Position numbers and translations under genes: made by a program
Notes under the pieces: generated by a model
Seen by the model: only the letters and a program-made list of their open reading frames with translations
The model's database searches: none
What the model was told of the DNA's origin: nothing
In this document: in pieces, positions 8,442 to 17,102 of the stretch
How the letters are laid out: every line of letters begins with the position of its first letter
Position numbering within the stretch: the first letter of the stretch is position 1
From: Lachnospiraceae bacterium 28-4
Lineage (GTDB): Bacteria; Bacillota; Clostridia; Lachnospirales; Lachnospiraceae
DNA: 64,000 nucleotides
Direction: 5' to 3'
Assembly (NCBI GenBank): GCA_000403275.2
Contig: KE159600.1
Coordinates: 765,708-829,707 of the forward strand

Positions 8442-9909
8442 AATTTGGTCCTTTCCTTTTGAGCCATTTTTTCCTGCGGCGTCTTTCAAATAATTTTCTG
8501 CGATTGCGTCGGGAAAAACTGTAGTTTTGCACCAGGGATTTCATAATAAACAGCAGAATCAGTATCCCTGCGCCGATCAGAACAAAAAGAAGCAGTTTTT
8601 TAATATTGACAAAAATTATATTTTCATCGATTTTGTCTTCTTCCTCCTGTGATTTGTCATCCATGGAAGAATCAAAATCATAAGAAGAAATCGCTTCCGT
8701 GGAAATATCCACGGAGGCGTTTCCTACGTATACGCCATTATAAGTGTAATCAATGAGGGCAATCTGGTTTTCATCTTCCGTATCATAGGATATGGAGGAT
8801 ATCGTATCTTTAAAAACGGCCGTTTTAGGCAGTATAAGATAACTGTCTTTATTCAAAGAAAGAATAGGCTTGGAACTGCCGAAAATATCGTTGTTTGACT
8901 GGAAAAAGTCTGCATTATCAATGTTAAACTTCGTTTCATGTTCCGAAACATTTACAATTTCAAAATTATTAAATCCATAATTCAGTAAATCTATCGTATC
9001 CGTAAACTGGTTGGGAGATTCCTCTTTCATAACGACACAGATAAGCTTCATTCCGTTCCGTTCCGCACAGGTAACGAGAGTCTGCCGCGCTGTGTTAGTA
9101 TAACCGGTTTTTCCTCCAATAAGCCCTTCATAGGAATATTCATGAGTAACTAATTTATTATGGGTGCTGAGTATAAAATCGTCCGGCTGGGTTTCCGTCG
9201 CTTCAAAATGATGGGTAGGTGTTCCCGAAATCTTCGTAAGCAGTTCGTTTTGAAAAAATTTTCTTGCAATTACCGAAAGATCATAGGCCGAAGTATAATG
9301 GTCATCGTCATGAAGGCCGTTGGCGTTCGTAAAATGGGAATCCACACATCCAAGTTCCAGGGCTCTTTGGTTCATAAGCCGGGCAAATTCTTCCATGCTT
9401 CCGCCGATATGTTCCGCGACTGCGTTGGAAACTTCATTGGCCGATACTAAGAGGATGCCGTAAAGGCATTCTTCCATGGGAAGAGATTCTTTGGCGTCTA
9501 TTCCCATATTGGAGCTTCCTTTTTCGATGGAAAAGACGGCATCATAAGAAAAAGTAACCATTTCATCCAACGTGGAATTTTCCGCAGCGATTAAAGCGGT
9601 AAGAATTTTTGTAGTGCTTGCCGGATATAATTTTTCATGAATATTTTTGCTGTAAAGAATAACTCCTGTGTTGGCTTCCACTACGATCGCCGATTGGGCG
9701 CCGACGGCGGGGCCGGCCGGCCAGTTTTCGATTTCGTTGGACTGGATGGGCAGTAATTTCCGATTTTCCATCTCTTCCATTCGTTCCTCGAAATCGGAAG
9801 CGCTGGCAGGTATGGAGTCTGCAAAAAAAAGAAAAGCGGGCAGACATAAAGAAATCGCTAAGAATTTGATTTTGTTCTTGAATTTATATGAAAAAAGGGA
9901 TAATTTCAT
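8431..9909 (-). CDS. dacF: D-alanyl-D-alanine carboxypeptidase, DacF/PBP5 type
   Basis: This is a serine peptidase that removes the terminal D-Ala from peptidoglycan stem peptides outside the membrane. A signal peptide occupies about residues 1-37 (ending SIPASAS). The active-site triad is S98-x-x-K101 (PASTTK), S156-A-N158 (VSANEV) and K267-T-G (GGKTGYTN). A PBP5-type C-terminal beta domain follows, then a membrane helix near residue 450 and a basic tail. The 492 aa is somewhat long for the family because of that helix and tail. It converges on the histidine kinase gene, overlapping 11 bases. Confidence 0.9.
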   Translation of the reverse strand: MKLSLFSYKFKNKIKFLAISLCLPAFLFFADSIPASASDFEERMEEMENRKLLPIQSNEIENWPAGPAVGAQSAIVVEANTGVILYSKNIHEKLYPASTTKILTALIAAENSTLDEMVTFSYDAVFSIEKGSSNMGIDAKESLPMEECLYGILLVSANEVSNAVAEHIGGSMEEFARLMNQRALELGCVDSHFTNANGLHDDDHYTSAYDLSVIARKFFQNELLTKISGTPTHHFEATETQPDDFILSTHNKLVTHEYSYEGLIGGKTGYTNTARQTLVTCAERNGMKLICVVMKEESPNQFTDTIDLLNYGFNNFEIVNVSEHETKFNIDNADFFQSNNDIFGSSKPILSLNKDSYLILPKTAVFKDTISSISYDTEDENQIALIDYTYNGVYVGNASVDISTEAISSYDFDSSMDDKSQEEEDKIDENIIFVNIKKLLLFVLIGAGILILLFIMKSLVQNYSFSRRNRRKLFERRRRKKWLKRKGPNFKR

Positions 9910-9963
9910 TATTATAATACTCCGAATAAACTAAAAAATAGTGGAATAAAAACGTTATATTTT

Positions 9964-9992
9964 ATCATACACTATTTCCTTATGAAAACCAA
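9964..9992 (-). promoter_or_regulatory. Sigma-A type promoter for the carboxypeptidase gene
   Basis: On the minus strand a TTGGTT -35 box is separated by 17 bases from a TATGAT -10 box. It lies about 55 bases upstream of the ATG at 9909. Confidence 0.6.
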
Positions 9993-10107
9993 ACCAATTT
10001 CATAAAAAATAAAAAAATTTTTTATGAAATTTATCGCGGCACCAGCCCTTTTCTTTTCTGCATAAAAGGTGTAAAATAGGCAGGATGGAAGAAAAGGAGC
10101 GAAAAGG

Positions 10108-10758
10108 ATGCGGTTAAGGAATATATCAGGATCCAGGGAAATAATAGGAGAAAGCAGGTTTGTCATCCATGATCCAGAGGCGCAAAAAGGGAATTGGCAT
10201 AAGATTTTTGGGAATAATGATCCTATACGTATTGAAATAGGAATGGGTAAAGGTCGGTTTCTGATGGATATGGCAAGAATGTTTCCTTCGGTCAATTATG
10301 TGGGGATTGAAAAATATTCCAGCGTATTGCTTAGAGCCATTCAAAAGATGGAAAAAGAGGAAAAACCTCTTTCCAATGTCCGGTTTATAAGAATGGATGC
10401 GGAGATGATAGGAGATGTGTTCGGTGAAGGGGAAGTGGATCGGATTTATCTGAATTTTTCGGATCCTTGGCCGAAAGACAGACATGCCAAACGGCGTCTT
10501 CCCTCCAGAGAGTTTCTCGCCCGGTATGATGGAATATTAAAAGAAGACGGACAGATTGAGTTTAAGACGGATAATGAAGATTTGTTCCGATTTGCTTTGG
10601 AAGAGCTGGAACCGGCGGGCTGGAAGGCGGAAAGGGTGAGTTATGACCTGCATCATGACGTGGACATGCGGAAAGACAATATTATGACGGAATATGAGGA
10701 AAGATTTTCTTCCATGGGAAATCCAATTTACAAATATGTTATCGTAAGACAGCGATGA
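10108..10758 (+). CDS. trmB: tRNA (guanine-N7-)-methyltransferase
   Basis: This enzyme methylates G46 in the variable loop of tRNAs using S-adenosylmethionine. The SAM-binding segment IEIGMGKGRFLMDMA is followed by YVGIEKYSSVLLRA, and the TrmB hallmark NFSDPWPKDRHAKRRL is present near residue 117. The C-terminal segment FKTDNEDLFRFAL is also characteristic. Length 216 aa is normal. It is transcribed divergently from the carboxypeptidase gene and is followed 31 bases later by a thioredoxin gene. Confidence 0.95.
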   Translation: MRLRNISGSREIIGESRFVIHDPEAQKGNWHKIFGNNDPIRIEIGMGKGRFLMDMARMFPSVNYVGIEKYSSVLLRAIQKMEKEEKPLSNVRFIRMDAEMIGDVFGEGEVDRIYLNFSDPWPKDRHAKRRLPSREFLARYDGILKEDGQIEFKTDNEDLFRFALEELEPAGWKAERVSYDLHHDVDMRKDNIMTEYEERFSSMGNPIYKYVIVRQR

Positions 10759-10789
10759 GACGCGGTCGAAAGAAAGAGAGGTATAGGTT

Positions 10790-11110
10790 ATGGAATACAA
10801 GTTTACATCGGCAAATTTTGAAACGGAAGTTCTTAAGTCGGAGCTGCCGGTATTGGTAGATTTTTTTGCGGACTGGTGCGGCCCCTGCAAAATGATGGCT
10901 CCTATCGTGGAAAGCCTGGCGGAAAGTTATGAAGGCAAAGTCAAGGTTGGCAAGCTCAATATCGATGATGAGATGGAAATCGCGCAAAGATACCGCGTTA
11001 TGTCGATTCCTACTTTTATCATTTTTAAGGATGGAGAGGCAGTGGATGTCAGCGTAGGGGCGATGTCAAAGGAAGACTTGGAAAAGAAGTTACAGAAAAT
11101 ATGCTTTTGA
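10790..11110 (+). CDS. trxA: Thioredoxin
   Basis: A 106-aa cytosolic dithiol redox protein. The active site is DWCGPCKMM with Cys30 and Cys33, and the cis-Pro loop is VMSIPTFIIFKDGE. The length and all core motifs match canonical bacterial thioredoxin. A GAGAGG ribosome site precedes the ATG. It is followed by a stem-loop and then the antiporter operon. Confidence 0.93.
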   Translation: MEYKFTSANFETEVLKSELPVLVDFFADWCGPCKMMAPIVESLAESYEGKVKVGKLNIDDEMEIAQRYRVMSIPTFIIFKDGEAVDVSVGAMSKEDLEKKLQKICF

Positions 11111-11133
11111 CAAAAAGTGGATATGAGCATTTG

Positions 11134-11158
11134 CAAACACTCGCCGGGCGGGTGTTTG
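11134..11158 (+). terminator. Stem-loop between trxA and the antiporter operon
   Basis: An 11-bp stem CAAACACTCGC/GCGGGTGTTTG (one G-U pair) closes a 3-base loop. The following sequence is only weakly T-rich (TTGCTGT), so it is a possible weak terminator or attenuator. Confidence 0.45.
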
Positions 11159-11200
11159 TTGCTGTCATAGTATGATTTTACAACGGAGAGGCGCATTCAT

Positions 11201-11662
11201 ATGTTTTTATTATTTTTTCTTGTCTGGATCATTTTTAACGGGGCGGTTACAATGGAGATCGTTTTGTTCGGCCTGGCGGTGTCCCTTGCAATGTATGCCT
11301 TTATTTGCAAGTTTATGAATTACAGCATATACAAAGATATTGCTTATGGAAAAAGAGGGTTTCGCATTTTACAATATGTTTGTGTATTGGTATGGGAGAT
11401 CGTAAAGGCTAATTTTGCGGTGATCAAACTGATCACTTCTTCCAAATATGATCTGGAACCCGTACTCATCCGTTTTAAAACAGATCTGAAAACGAAACAG
11501 GCGAGGGTCGTACTTGCCAACTCCATAACGCTGACTCCGGGTACGATTACGGTAACTCTGGAGGAGGATGAATATGTGGTGCATTGCCTGGACAAAGAGT
11601 TGGCGGAAGGGATGAACCACTCCATATTCGTAGAACTTTTGGAAAAACTGGAAAGGATGTAG
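11201..11662 (+). CDS. mnhE: Mrp/MBH antiporter subunit E (MnhE/MbhA-like)
   Basis: This is the first gene of a ten-gene antiporter cluster. The 153-aa protein has two N-terminal hydrophobic segments, then the family blocks VWEIVKANFAVIKLI and KTKQARVVLANSITLTPGT, which identify MnhE/MrpE. GGAGAGG precedes the ATG. In Mrp complexes the subunit is an integral membrane partner needed for assembly of the cation/proton antiporter. Confidence 0.88.
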   Translation: MFLLFFLVWIIFNGAVTMEIVLFGLAVSLAMYAFICKFMNYSIYKDIAYGKRGFRILQYVCVLVWEIVKANFAVIKLITSSKYDLEPVLIRFKTDLKTKQARVVLANSITLTPGTITVTLEEDEYVVHCLDKELAEGMNHSIFVELLEKLERM

Positions 11663-11666
11663 AAGA

Positions 11667-12008
11667 ATGGTAGTAACAGGTACACTGACGGCATTGGAGA
11701 CGGCATATCGGATCGTATATGTGGGTGCATTGATATTTCTTGCCATTATGACATTTTTTTGTCTGATACGTGCCGTAAAAGGACCGAGGACGGCGGACAG
11801 GATTGTGGCTGTAAATATGATGGGTACGATGGTTATGGTAATGATAGCGATCCTTGCGCTTTTGCTAAAGGAGGGGTATCTGGTAGATATATGCCTGATC
11901 TATGCCATGATCAGTTTTCTTGCAGTGATCGTATTGACAAAGGTATATATGGGGGTACATAGCGAGAAAAAGAACGCAAAGGAGGGAAAGCGGAATGGAA
12001 GTTTTTGA
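11667..12008 (+). CDS. mnhF: Mrp/MBH antiporter subunit F (MnhF/MbhB-like)
   Basis: The 113-aa protein has three membrane segments. The middle block RAVKGPRTADRIVAVNMMGT is the MnhF/MrpF hallmark, and EGYLVDICLIYAMISFLAVIV follows. It starts 4 bases after the mnhE stop and overlaps mnhG by 14 bases, as expected for a single operon. Confidence 0.88.
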   Translation: MVVTGTLTALETAYRIVYVGALIFLAIMTFFCLIRAVKGPRTADRIVAVNMMGTMVMVMIAILALLLKEGYLVDICLIYAMISFLAVIVLTKVYMGVHSEKKNAKEGKRNGSF

Positions 12009-12381
12009 ATGGCTTCGCTTTATGATCGGAACCGCTGTGCTGTTGTGCGGCCTTGCCATATTTGTGATTGAAATTTACGGCATTTTTCATTTGAAATATG
12101 TTTTAAACAGGATGCATGCGGCGGCCATGGGAGATACTTTGGGGATCAGCATATCGCTGATCGGGCTGATGATTTTTTCCGGTCTTAATTTTACTACTTT
12201 GAAAATGGCTTTGATTGTCGTGTTCTTGTGGTGCGCGTCCCCGGTATCGTCGCATTTGATTGCCAGACTGGAAGTTTCTACCAATGACCGGTTGAAAAAA
12301 TATTGTGAAACGGAAGCCGGGCTTTCGGAGGAAGGAAAGATTGTGCGGTTACAGGAAAAAGACAAGGAGGATGGGCGATGA
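11995..12381 (+). CDS. mnhG: Mrp/MBH antiporter subunit G (MnhG/MbhC-like)
   Basis: The 128-aa protein has three hydrophobic segments and the MnhG pattern YVLNRMHAAAMGDTLGISI followed by a CASPVSSHLIARL segment. It overlaps both neighbours (14 bases with mnhF, 4 bases with the next gene). The charged C-terminal tail after residue 95 is probably cytoplasmic. Confidence 0.87.
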   Translation: MEVFEWLRFMIGTAVLLCGLAIFVIEIYGIFHLKYVLNRMHAAAMGDTLGISISLIGLMIFSGLNFTTLKMALIVVFLWCASPVSSHLIARLEVSTNDRLKKYCETEAGLSEEGKIVRLQEKDKEDGR

Positions 12382-12665
12382 GAGTTTTTCAATATATTCT
12401 GCTCGGTTTTTTAGTGGTGTGCGCTATATCCGTCAGTTTTTCCAAAAAACTGTTGAATTCCATTCTTATTTTTATGTCTTACAGCCTTGTGATGTCCGTT
12501 ATTTGGATTTGTCTGGAGTCGCCGGATCTGGCGATCACCGAGGCTGCGGTAGGAGCAGGGATAACGAGCGTACTGTTTTTTGTTACATTAAAAAAGATCA
12601 ATGCTATTGAAGAAGAAAATAAAAAGGATGAAAAGGAAAGCATGATAGAGCGCAGAAGGAGGTAA
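12378..12665 (+). CDS. MbhD-like small membrane subunit (DUF4040 type)
   Basis: The 95-aa protein shows SVIWICLESPDLAITEAAVGAG, which matches the MbhD/MrpA C-terminal segment with its conserved acidic residue in SPDLAITEA. In classical Mrp systems this domain is fused to MrpA; here it is free, as in membrane-bound hydrogenase (Mbh) operons. The C-terminus is highly charged. It overlaps mnhG by 4 bases (ATGA). Confidence 0.8.
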   Translation: MRVFQYILLGFLVVCAISVSFSKKLLNSILIFMSYSLVMSVIWICLESPDLAITEAAVGAGITSVLFFVTLKKINAIEEENKKDEKESMIERRRR

Positions 12666-12673
12666 GGCGGAAA

Positions 12674-13636
12674 ATGAGCAGAATGAAATCGGAAGACGAG
12701 TATAAAAAGACAAAAGCCTTTCACTTTTTCCGTTGGCTTTCCGGGGAAAAAGATCCGTATATGGGTAACCTGGAGATGAAGCCCCAGGAGGAATACATAA
12801 CGGAAGAGGCGTCTATCCGGGAGAGAATGCGGGAAAGCCAGATGGTGATGGATAAGGTATACAATATAAAGTATAACAGATGGCAGATCCTTTTCCGCCG
12901 CTTTTACCGGATCATGGCGGCAGCGTTTTGTATCATGCTGGCCGGTCTGCTGCTGTTTACGGTTTCCTATCTGCCGCCTACGGGCAACGCATCCAATCCT
13001 GATAATAATGAGGTGGCCGAAAGATATATAGAAAACGGCGTTCAGGAGACTGGTGCTGTCAATATCGTAACGGGAATGATATTGACTTACCGGGCTTTCG
13101 ATACTTTTGGAGAGACAAATGTACTTTTTATCGCTACCTGCTGCGTTATGATCATGCTGATGATAGAAGATGCGGAATTGAAAAAGGAAGAGGCTCTTGG
13201 GGACAGGCGCTTTGAACCGAAAAATGACGCCATTCTCCAGGCCGTAGCAATGGTTCTTGTGCCGGTAATCTTTATTTTCGGAATCTATATTATACTGAAC
13301 GGCCACTTGTCGCCCGGAGGAGGATTTTCCGGCGGAGCGACGATAGGGGCGGGGATGATCTTATATACCAGCGCTTTTGGATTTAAAAAGACGCAGCGTT
13401 TTTTTAATGAAAATATTTATAAGGTAACAAAGGTTTCGGCCCTCTGTACTTATGGGCTGGTAGGTATTTATTATTATGTGACGGGGGCCAATGGGATCGA
13501 AAACCATATTCCGCTTGGAATTCCCGGACATATTATCAGCGCGGGTATTATTTTTCCGATCAATATATGCGTGGGCATCGAAGTGGCTTGTACGATGTAT
13601 GCTTTTTATGCGTTATTCCGAAGAGGAGGGCTGTAA
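12674..13636 (+). CDS. MbhE-MnhB fusion subunit of the antiporter
   Basis: The 320-aa protein appears to combine two usual subunits. Residues 1-75 are a charged cytoplasmic extension. Residues about 75-160 carry the MbhE/MrpA-end pattern, with a membrane helix and VNIVTGMILTYRAFDTFGET. Residues about 185-320 are MnhB: NDAILQAVAMVLVPVIFIFG and GHLSPGGGFSGGATIGAGMI. Together with the preceding MbhD-like gene it supplies the parts that lie at the C-terminus of MrpA elsewhere. It is followed 2 bases later by the MnhC-like gene. Confidence 0.8.
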   Translation: MSRMKSEDEYKKTKAFHFFRWLSGEKDPYMGNLEMKPQEEYITEEASIRERMRESQMVMDKVYNIKYNRWQILFRRFYRIMAAAFCIMLAGLLLFTVSYLPPTGNASNPDNNEVAERYIENGVQETGAVNIVTGMILTYRAFDTFGETNVLFIATCCVMIMLMIEDAELKKEEALGDRRFEPKNDAILQAVAMVLVPVIFIFGIYIILNGHLSPGGGFSGGATIGAGMILYTSAFGFKKTQRFFNENIYKVTKVSALCTYGLVGIYYYVTGANGIENHIPLGIPGHIISAGIIFPINICVGIEVACTMYAFYALFRRGGL

Positions 13637-13638
13637 GG

Positions 13639-14013
13639 ATGGGAGCTAATTTATTCAATAATTATGGAGAAGCGGTGGCAATGATCTTGTTTGTGATCGG
13701 TTTCGGCAATCTGATGCTACAGAGCAATTTGATCAAGAAAATCATAGGATTGAATATTATGGACACGGCGGTATATCTGTTTTTAGCAGAAAAAGGTTAT
13801 ATTTCAGGAAGAGTGGCTCCGATCGTAGTGGATGGCGTGCAGAGCGTGGAAGCATATATCAATCCGGTTCCCAGCGGACTTGTATTAACAGGCATCGTTG
13901 TATCCGTATCGGTATCCGCCCTGATGCTGTCACTGACGATCCGCCTGTATCAGAGATATCATACCCTGGATTTGGACGAGATCTCTCTTCAATTAAAAAA
14001 GGAGGGGTTATAA
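13639..14013 (+). CDS. mnhC: Mrp/MBH antiporter subunit C (MnhC/MbhG, NuoK-like)
   Basis: The 124-aa protein has three membrane segments and resembles NuoK: GFGNLMLQSNLIKKIIGLNI, then NPVPSGLVLTGIVVSVSVSAL. The start at 13639 follows AGGAGGG by a short spacer and lies 2 bases after the previous stop. A longer in-frame start at 13567 would overlap the previous gene and is not preferred. Confidence 0.87.
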   Translation: MGANLFNNYGEAVAMILFVIGFGNLMLQSNLIKKIIGLNIMDTAVYLFLAEKGYISGRVAPIVVDGVQSVEAYINPVPSGLVLTGIVVSVSVSALMLSLTIRLYQRYHTLDLDEISLQLKKEGL

Positions 14014-14016
14014 AAA

Positions 14017-15537
14017 ATGCCGGGGCAGATGGAATTTGTTCAAATGGAGTTTGTGCAGAACTTTCCCTGTTTTTCTATTATGCTTTGCATGTTTGCGGGG
14101 ATCATCAGTTCTGCTTTTAAAGAGAAAATTGCGAGACTGTTAAATATTATAGTACTCGTCGTGAATATTGTATTGTCGGCAGCGGTTCTTTTATATACGG
14201 TGAGGACGGGAGAGTCTTATGTATATGTTATGGGACGTTTTCCGGCGCCCTGGGGCAATGAGCTGCGGGTGGGTATGCTGGAAACGGGCCTTGCGTTGTT
14301 TTTTTGCGCGATCATGCTTTTTTGTCTGCTGGGCGGAAGGCATAAATTGGTGCAGGAAGTGGAGGAAGGAAAGCAGGGGCTTTATTATGTACTGGCGGAT
14401 CTGATGTTGAGTTCTTTGCTGGCGCTGATTTATACCAATGACTTATTTACGGCATATGTATTTGTAGAGATTAATACGATCTCGGCCTGTGGACTGATTA
14501 TGATCCGGCAGAACGGAAGGACGATAGAAGCGGCGGTCCGCTATATGATCATGAGTCTGCTCGGTTCCGGTCTTTTTTTAGTAGGGATTTGTATGTTGTA
14601 TGACCTGACGGGCCATTTGCTTATGTCCAATATTAAAATGGAGATCGCTCATATTGTGGCGGAGGGATCTTACCGTCCGCCGCTGCTCGTGACGATCGCG
14701 ATTATATCCGTGGGGCTGGCGATTAAAAGCGCGTTGTTTCCTTTTCATTCATGGCTGCCGGATGCCTACGGATATTCTACGGTATCCTCTGCGGCAATTT
14801 TATCCAGCCTCGTATCAAAGGGCTATATCTTTTTATTGTTTAAGATTATATACAGGGTGATAGGATTTGAAGTATTTCACGACAGCAAGATTGTTGATGT
14901 CCTTTTTATTTTCGGTTTGTTGGGAATGGTGTTCGGTTCCTTAAGCGCCATTAAAGAGAATGATATCCGCAGAATGATTGCTTTTTCTTCGGTAGCGCAG
15001 GTAGGATATATTTATATGGGGATTGGAATGGGAACGCAGGCGGGGATGATAGCGTCGGTTTTCCATGTAATTTCCCATGTGGCTACAAAGTCATTGCTGT
15101 TTATCGCCGCCATTGGTTTGACGGATGTGTCGGGAGGAAGCAGAAAATTCATTGAACTGACAGGTTCGGGATACAGAAATAAATGGGCTGGCGTGGCATT
15201 TTCCGTAGGATCGCTGTCCATGGTGGGCGTTCCCATGTTTTCCGGTTTTATAAGCAAATTGTTGTTTTCACAAGCCGCTGTACAGAACGATGGGAAAATG
15301 CTGCCCACTTTGATCGTGCTTGGCATTAGTACCATATTGAATGCGATTTACTTTATGAAAACGGTGATCCGTATTTATACTCCGGTAGGCGAAGGAGAGT
15401 ATCCGACGATGGAATGGCATGATAATAAGATATATGCGATAGTTCTGCTTTGCTTTGTGGTTTTAAATATACTGTTGGGTGTATGTTCCCAGCCGATTGT
15501 GGATCTGATAGGATCGGGTCTCAATATTTTTGCATAA
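14017..15537 (+). CDS. mnhD: Large antiporter-like subunit 1 (MnhD/MbhH type)
   Basis: This 506-aa protein has about 14 membrane segments and is of the proton-conducting NuoL/M/N family. Key charged positions are visible: a membrane Glu in FVEINTISACGLI, a Lys in AIKSALFPFHSWLPDAYGYS, and a Lys in LVSKGYIFLL. The order after E-F-G-D-E/B-C matches MbhH. It is the first of four such proteins in a row. It should form one half-channel of the cation/proton antiporter in the membrane. Confidence 0.87.
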   Translation: MPGQMEFVQMEFVQNFPCFSIMLCMFAGIISSAFKEKIARLLNIIVLVVNIVLSAAVLLYTVRTGESYVYVMGRFPAPWGNELRVGMLETGLALFFCAIMLFCLLGGRHKLVQEVEEGKQGLYYVLADLMLSSLLALIYTNDLFTAYVFVEINTISACGLIMIRQNGRTIEAAVRYMIMSLLGSGLFLVGICMLYDLTGHLLMSNIKMEIAHIVAEGSYRPPLLVTIAIISVGLAIKSALFPFHSWLPDAYGYSTVSSAAILSSLVSKGYIFLLFKIIYRVIGFEVFHDSKIVDVLFIFGLLGMVFGSLSAIKENDIRRMIAFSSVAQVGYIYMGIGMGTQAGMIASVFHVISHVATKSLLFIAAIGLTDVSGGSRKFIELTGSGYRNKWAGVAFSVGSLSMVGVPMFSGFISKLLFSQAAVQNDGKMLPTLIVLGISTILNAIYFMKTVIRIYTPVGEGEYPTMEWHDNKIYAIVLLCFVVLNILLGVCSQPIVDLIGSGLNIFA

Positions 15538-15582
15538 GGGCTTGTATGGCAGTCGATGGTGAACTGCGGAAAAGAGGTAGAT

Positions 15583-17088
15583 ATGATTAATACAATGGTA
15601 TTCCCTATTCTTTTTCCAATCATTGCCGGTTTGTTTCTGCTGGTAATGAAGGAACCCGGGAATAGAAAGGTTTTAACCGGAATGACAGGAGCCGCGTTGC
15701 TGATAAGCGGCGGGTCTATGGTTTATGTTTTGCTCCGCGCCGATTGGGAGTCTGTCATCCTGTTCAACCTTACATCTGCACTTCCGGTATATTTGAAACT
15801 GGACAGTTTGGGGTTTTTGTTTGCGTCGGTGGTGACTCTTGTCTGGGTTTTGGCCGGTTTCTTTTCCCTTTTTTATATGAAGCCCCATGGTTCTGGGAGG
15901 GAAAAAGGAGAAAAGAGGTTTTATGGATTTTACTTAATAGTATTCGGGATTTTGGCGGGTTTAAGTTTTGCCGGTAACCTGATTACATTTTATATGTTTT
16001 ACGAATTGATGACGCTGTTGTCTATGCCTTTGGTCATTCATACGAAGAGCAGGGAAGCGGTTATGGCGGCTTTAAAATACTTATTTTATTCTTTTTCCGG
16101 GGCTTATATGGCATTGTTCGGTCTTTATTTTCTTTACCGGTTCGGAAATACCCTTACTTTTACGGCAGGAGGGGTATTGGATAAGAATATGGTTGCTGGT
16201 AACGAAAATTTGTTGTTGATAACGGCATTTTTTATGATTATTGGGTTTGGGGTAAAAGCCGGCATGTTTCCTTTGCATGCATGGCTGCCCACTGCCCATC
16301 CGGTAGCGCCGGCTCCTGCCAGTGCGCTGCTGTCCGCGGTAATTGTAAAGGGGGGCGTGTTAGGTATCATACGGGTGGTTTATTATATGTTTGGAGGCGA
16401 TTTTATCAGGGGAACGTGGGTACAGACGGCCTGGCTTTCATTGGCGTTGATTACGGTATTTATGGGATCCATGCTGGCCTACAGGGAAAAGATATGGAAG
16501 AAAAGGCTGGCTTATTCTACTGTAAGTCAGGTATCTTATATTTTATTCGGGCTTGCGTTGCTGGAATCGACGGCTCTGGAAGGAGCTATTTTGCATCTGG
16601 TATTTCATGCGTTTATTAAATGCGCCTTATTCCTGAGCGCCGGTGCGGTAATACACAAAACCGGCAGGGAGAGGGTGGATGAGTTGACGGGAATCGGCAA
16701 GGAAATGCCGGTGGTTATGTGGTGTTTTGTATTTTTGTCGCTGGCGTTGACGGGCATTCCTCCTGCCAGCGGATTTATTAGCAAATGGTATTTGGCGTTG
16801 GGGGCATTGAATTCGGGAACCGGAATATTTTCCTGGCTGGGACCGGTGGTTTTATTGGTCAGCGCTTTGCTGACGGCAGGATATCTGTTTCCGATTGTGA
16901 TAAAAGGATTTTTTCCGGGAGAAGGTTATAAATATCCGGAAAGAAGCGCCGAAAACTGGAAAAGAAAGTTTATTCTTACAGGAGAAGAAATACCCGTTAT
17001 TATCCTTACGGTGTTGGCGGTAGGACTCGGTGTCTGGCCGAATCCGCTGATTGAATATATTTCCGGTATCGTATCGGGAATTTTATAG
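15583..17088 (+). CDS. Large antiporter-like subunit 2 (complex I NuoM/L-like)
   Basis: The 501-aa polytopic protein has FYELMTLLSMPLVIHTKSRE with the membrane Glu, GFGVKAGMFPLHAWLPTAH with the conserved Lys, and PVAPAPASALLSAVIVKGG. Its pattern is much closer to the next gene product than to subunit 1, suggesting a tandem duplication. The start at 15583 has AGAGG 6 bases upstream; the in-frame ATG at 15556 lacks a good site. It is followed 14 bases later by subunit 3. Confidence 0.85.
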   Translation: MINTMVFPILFPIIAGLFLLVMKEPGNRKVLTGMTGAALLISGGSMVYVLLRADWESVILFNLTSALPVYLKLDSLGFLFASVVTLVWVLAGFFSLFYMKPHGSGREKGEKRFYGFYLIVFGILAGLSFAGNLITFYMFYELMTLLSMPLVIHTKSREAVMAALKYLFYSFSGAYMALFGLYFLYRFGNTLTFTAGGVLDKNMVAGNENLLLITAFFMIIGFGVKAGMFPLHAWLPTAHPVAPAPASALLSAVIVKGGVLGIIRVVYYMFGGDFIRGTWVQTAWLSLALITVFMGSMLAYREKIWKKRLAYSTVSQVSYILFGLALLESTALEGAILHLVFHAFIKCALFLSAGAVIHKTGRERVDELTGIGKEMPVVMWCFVFLSLALTGIPPASGFISKWYLALGALNSGTGIFSWLGPVVLLVSALLTAGYLFPIVIKGFFPGEGYKYPERSAENWKRKFILTGEEIPVIILTVLAVGLGVWPNPLIEYISGIVSGIL

Positions 17089-17102
17089 AAGGGAGTCGGA
17101 AT

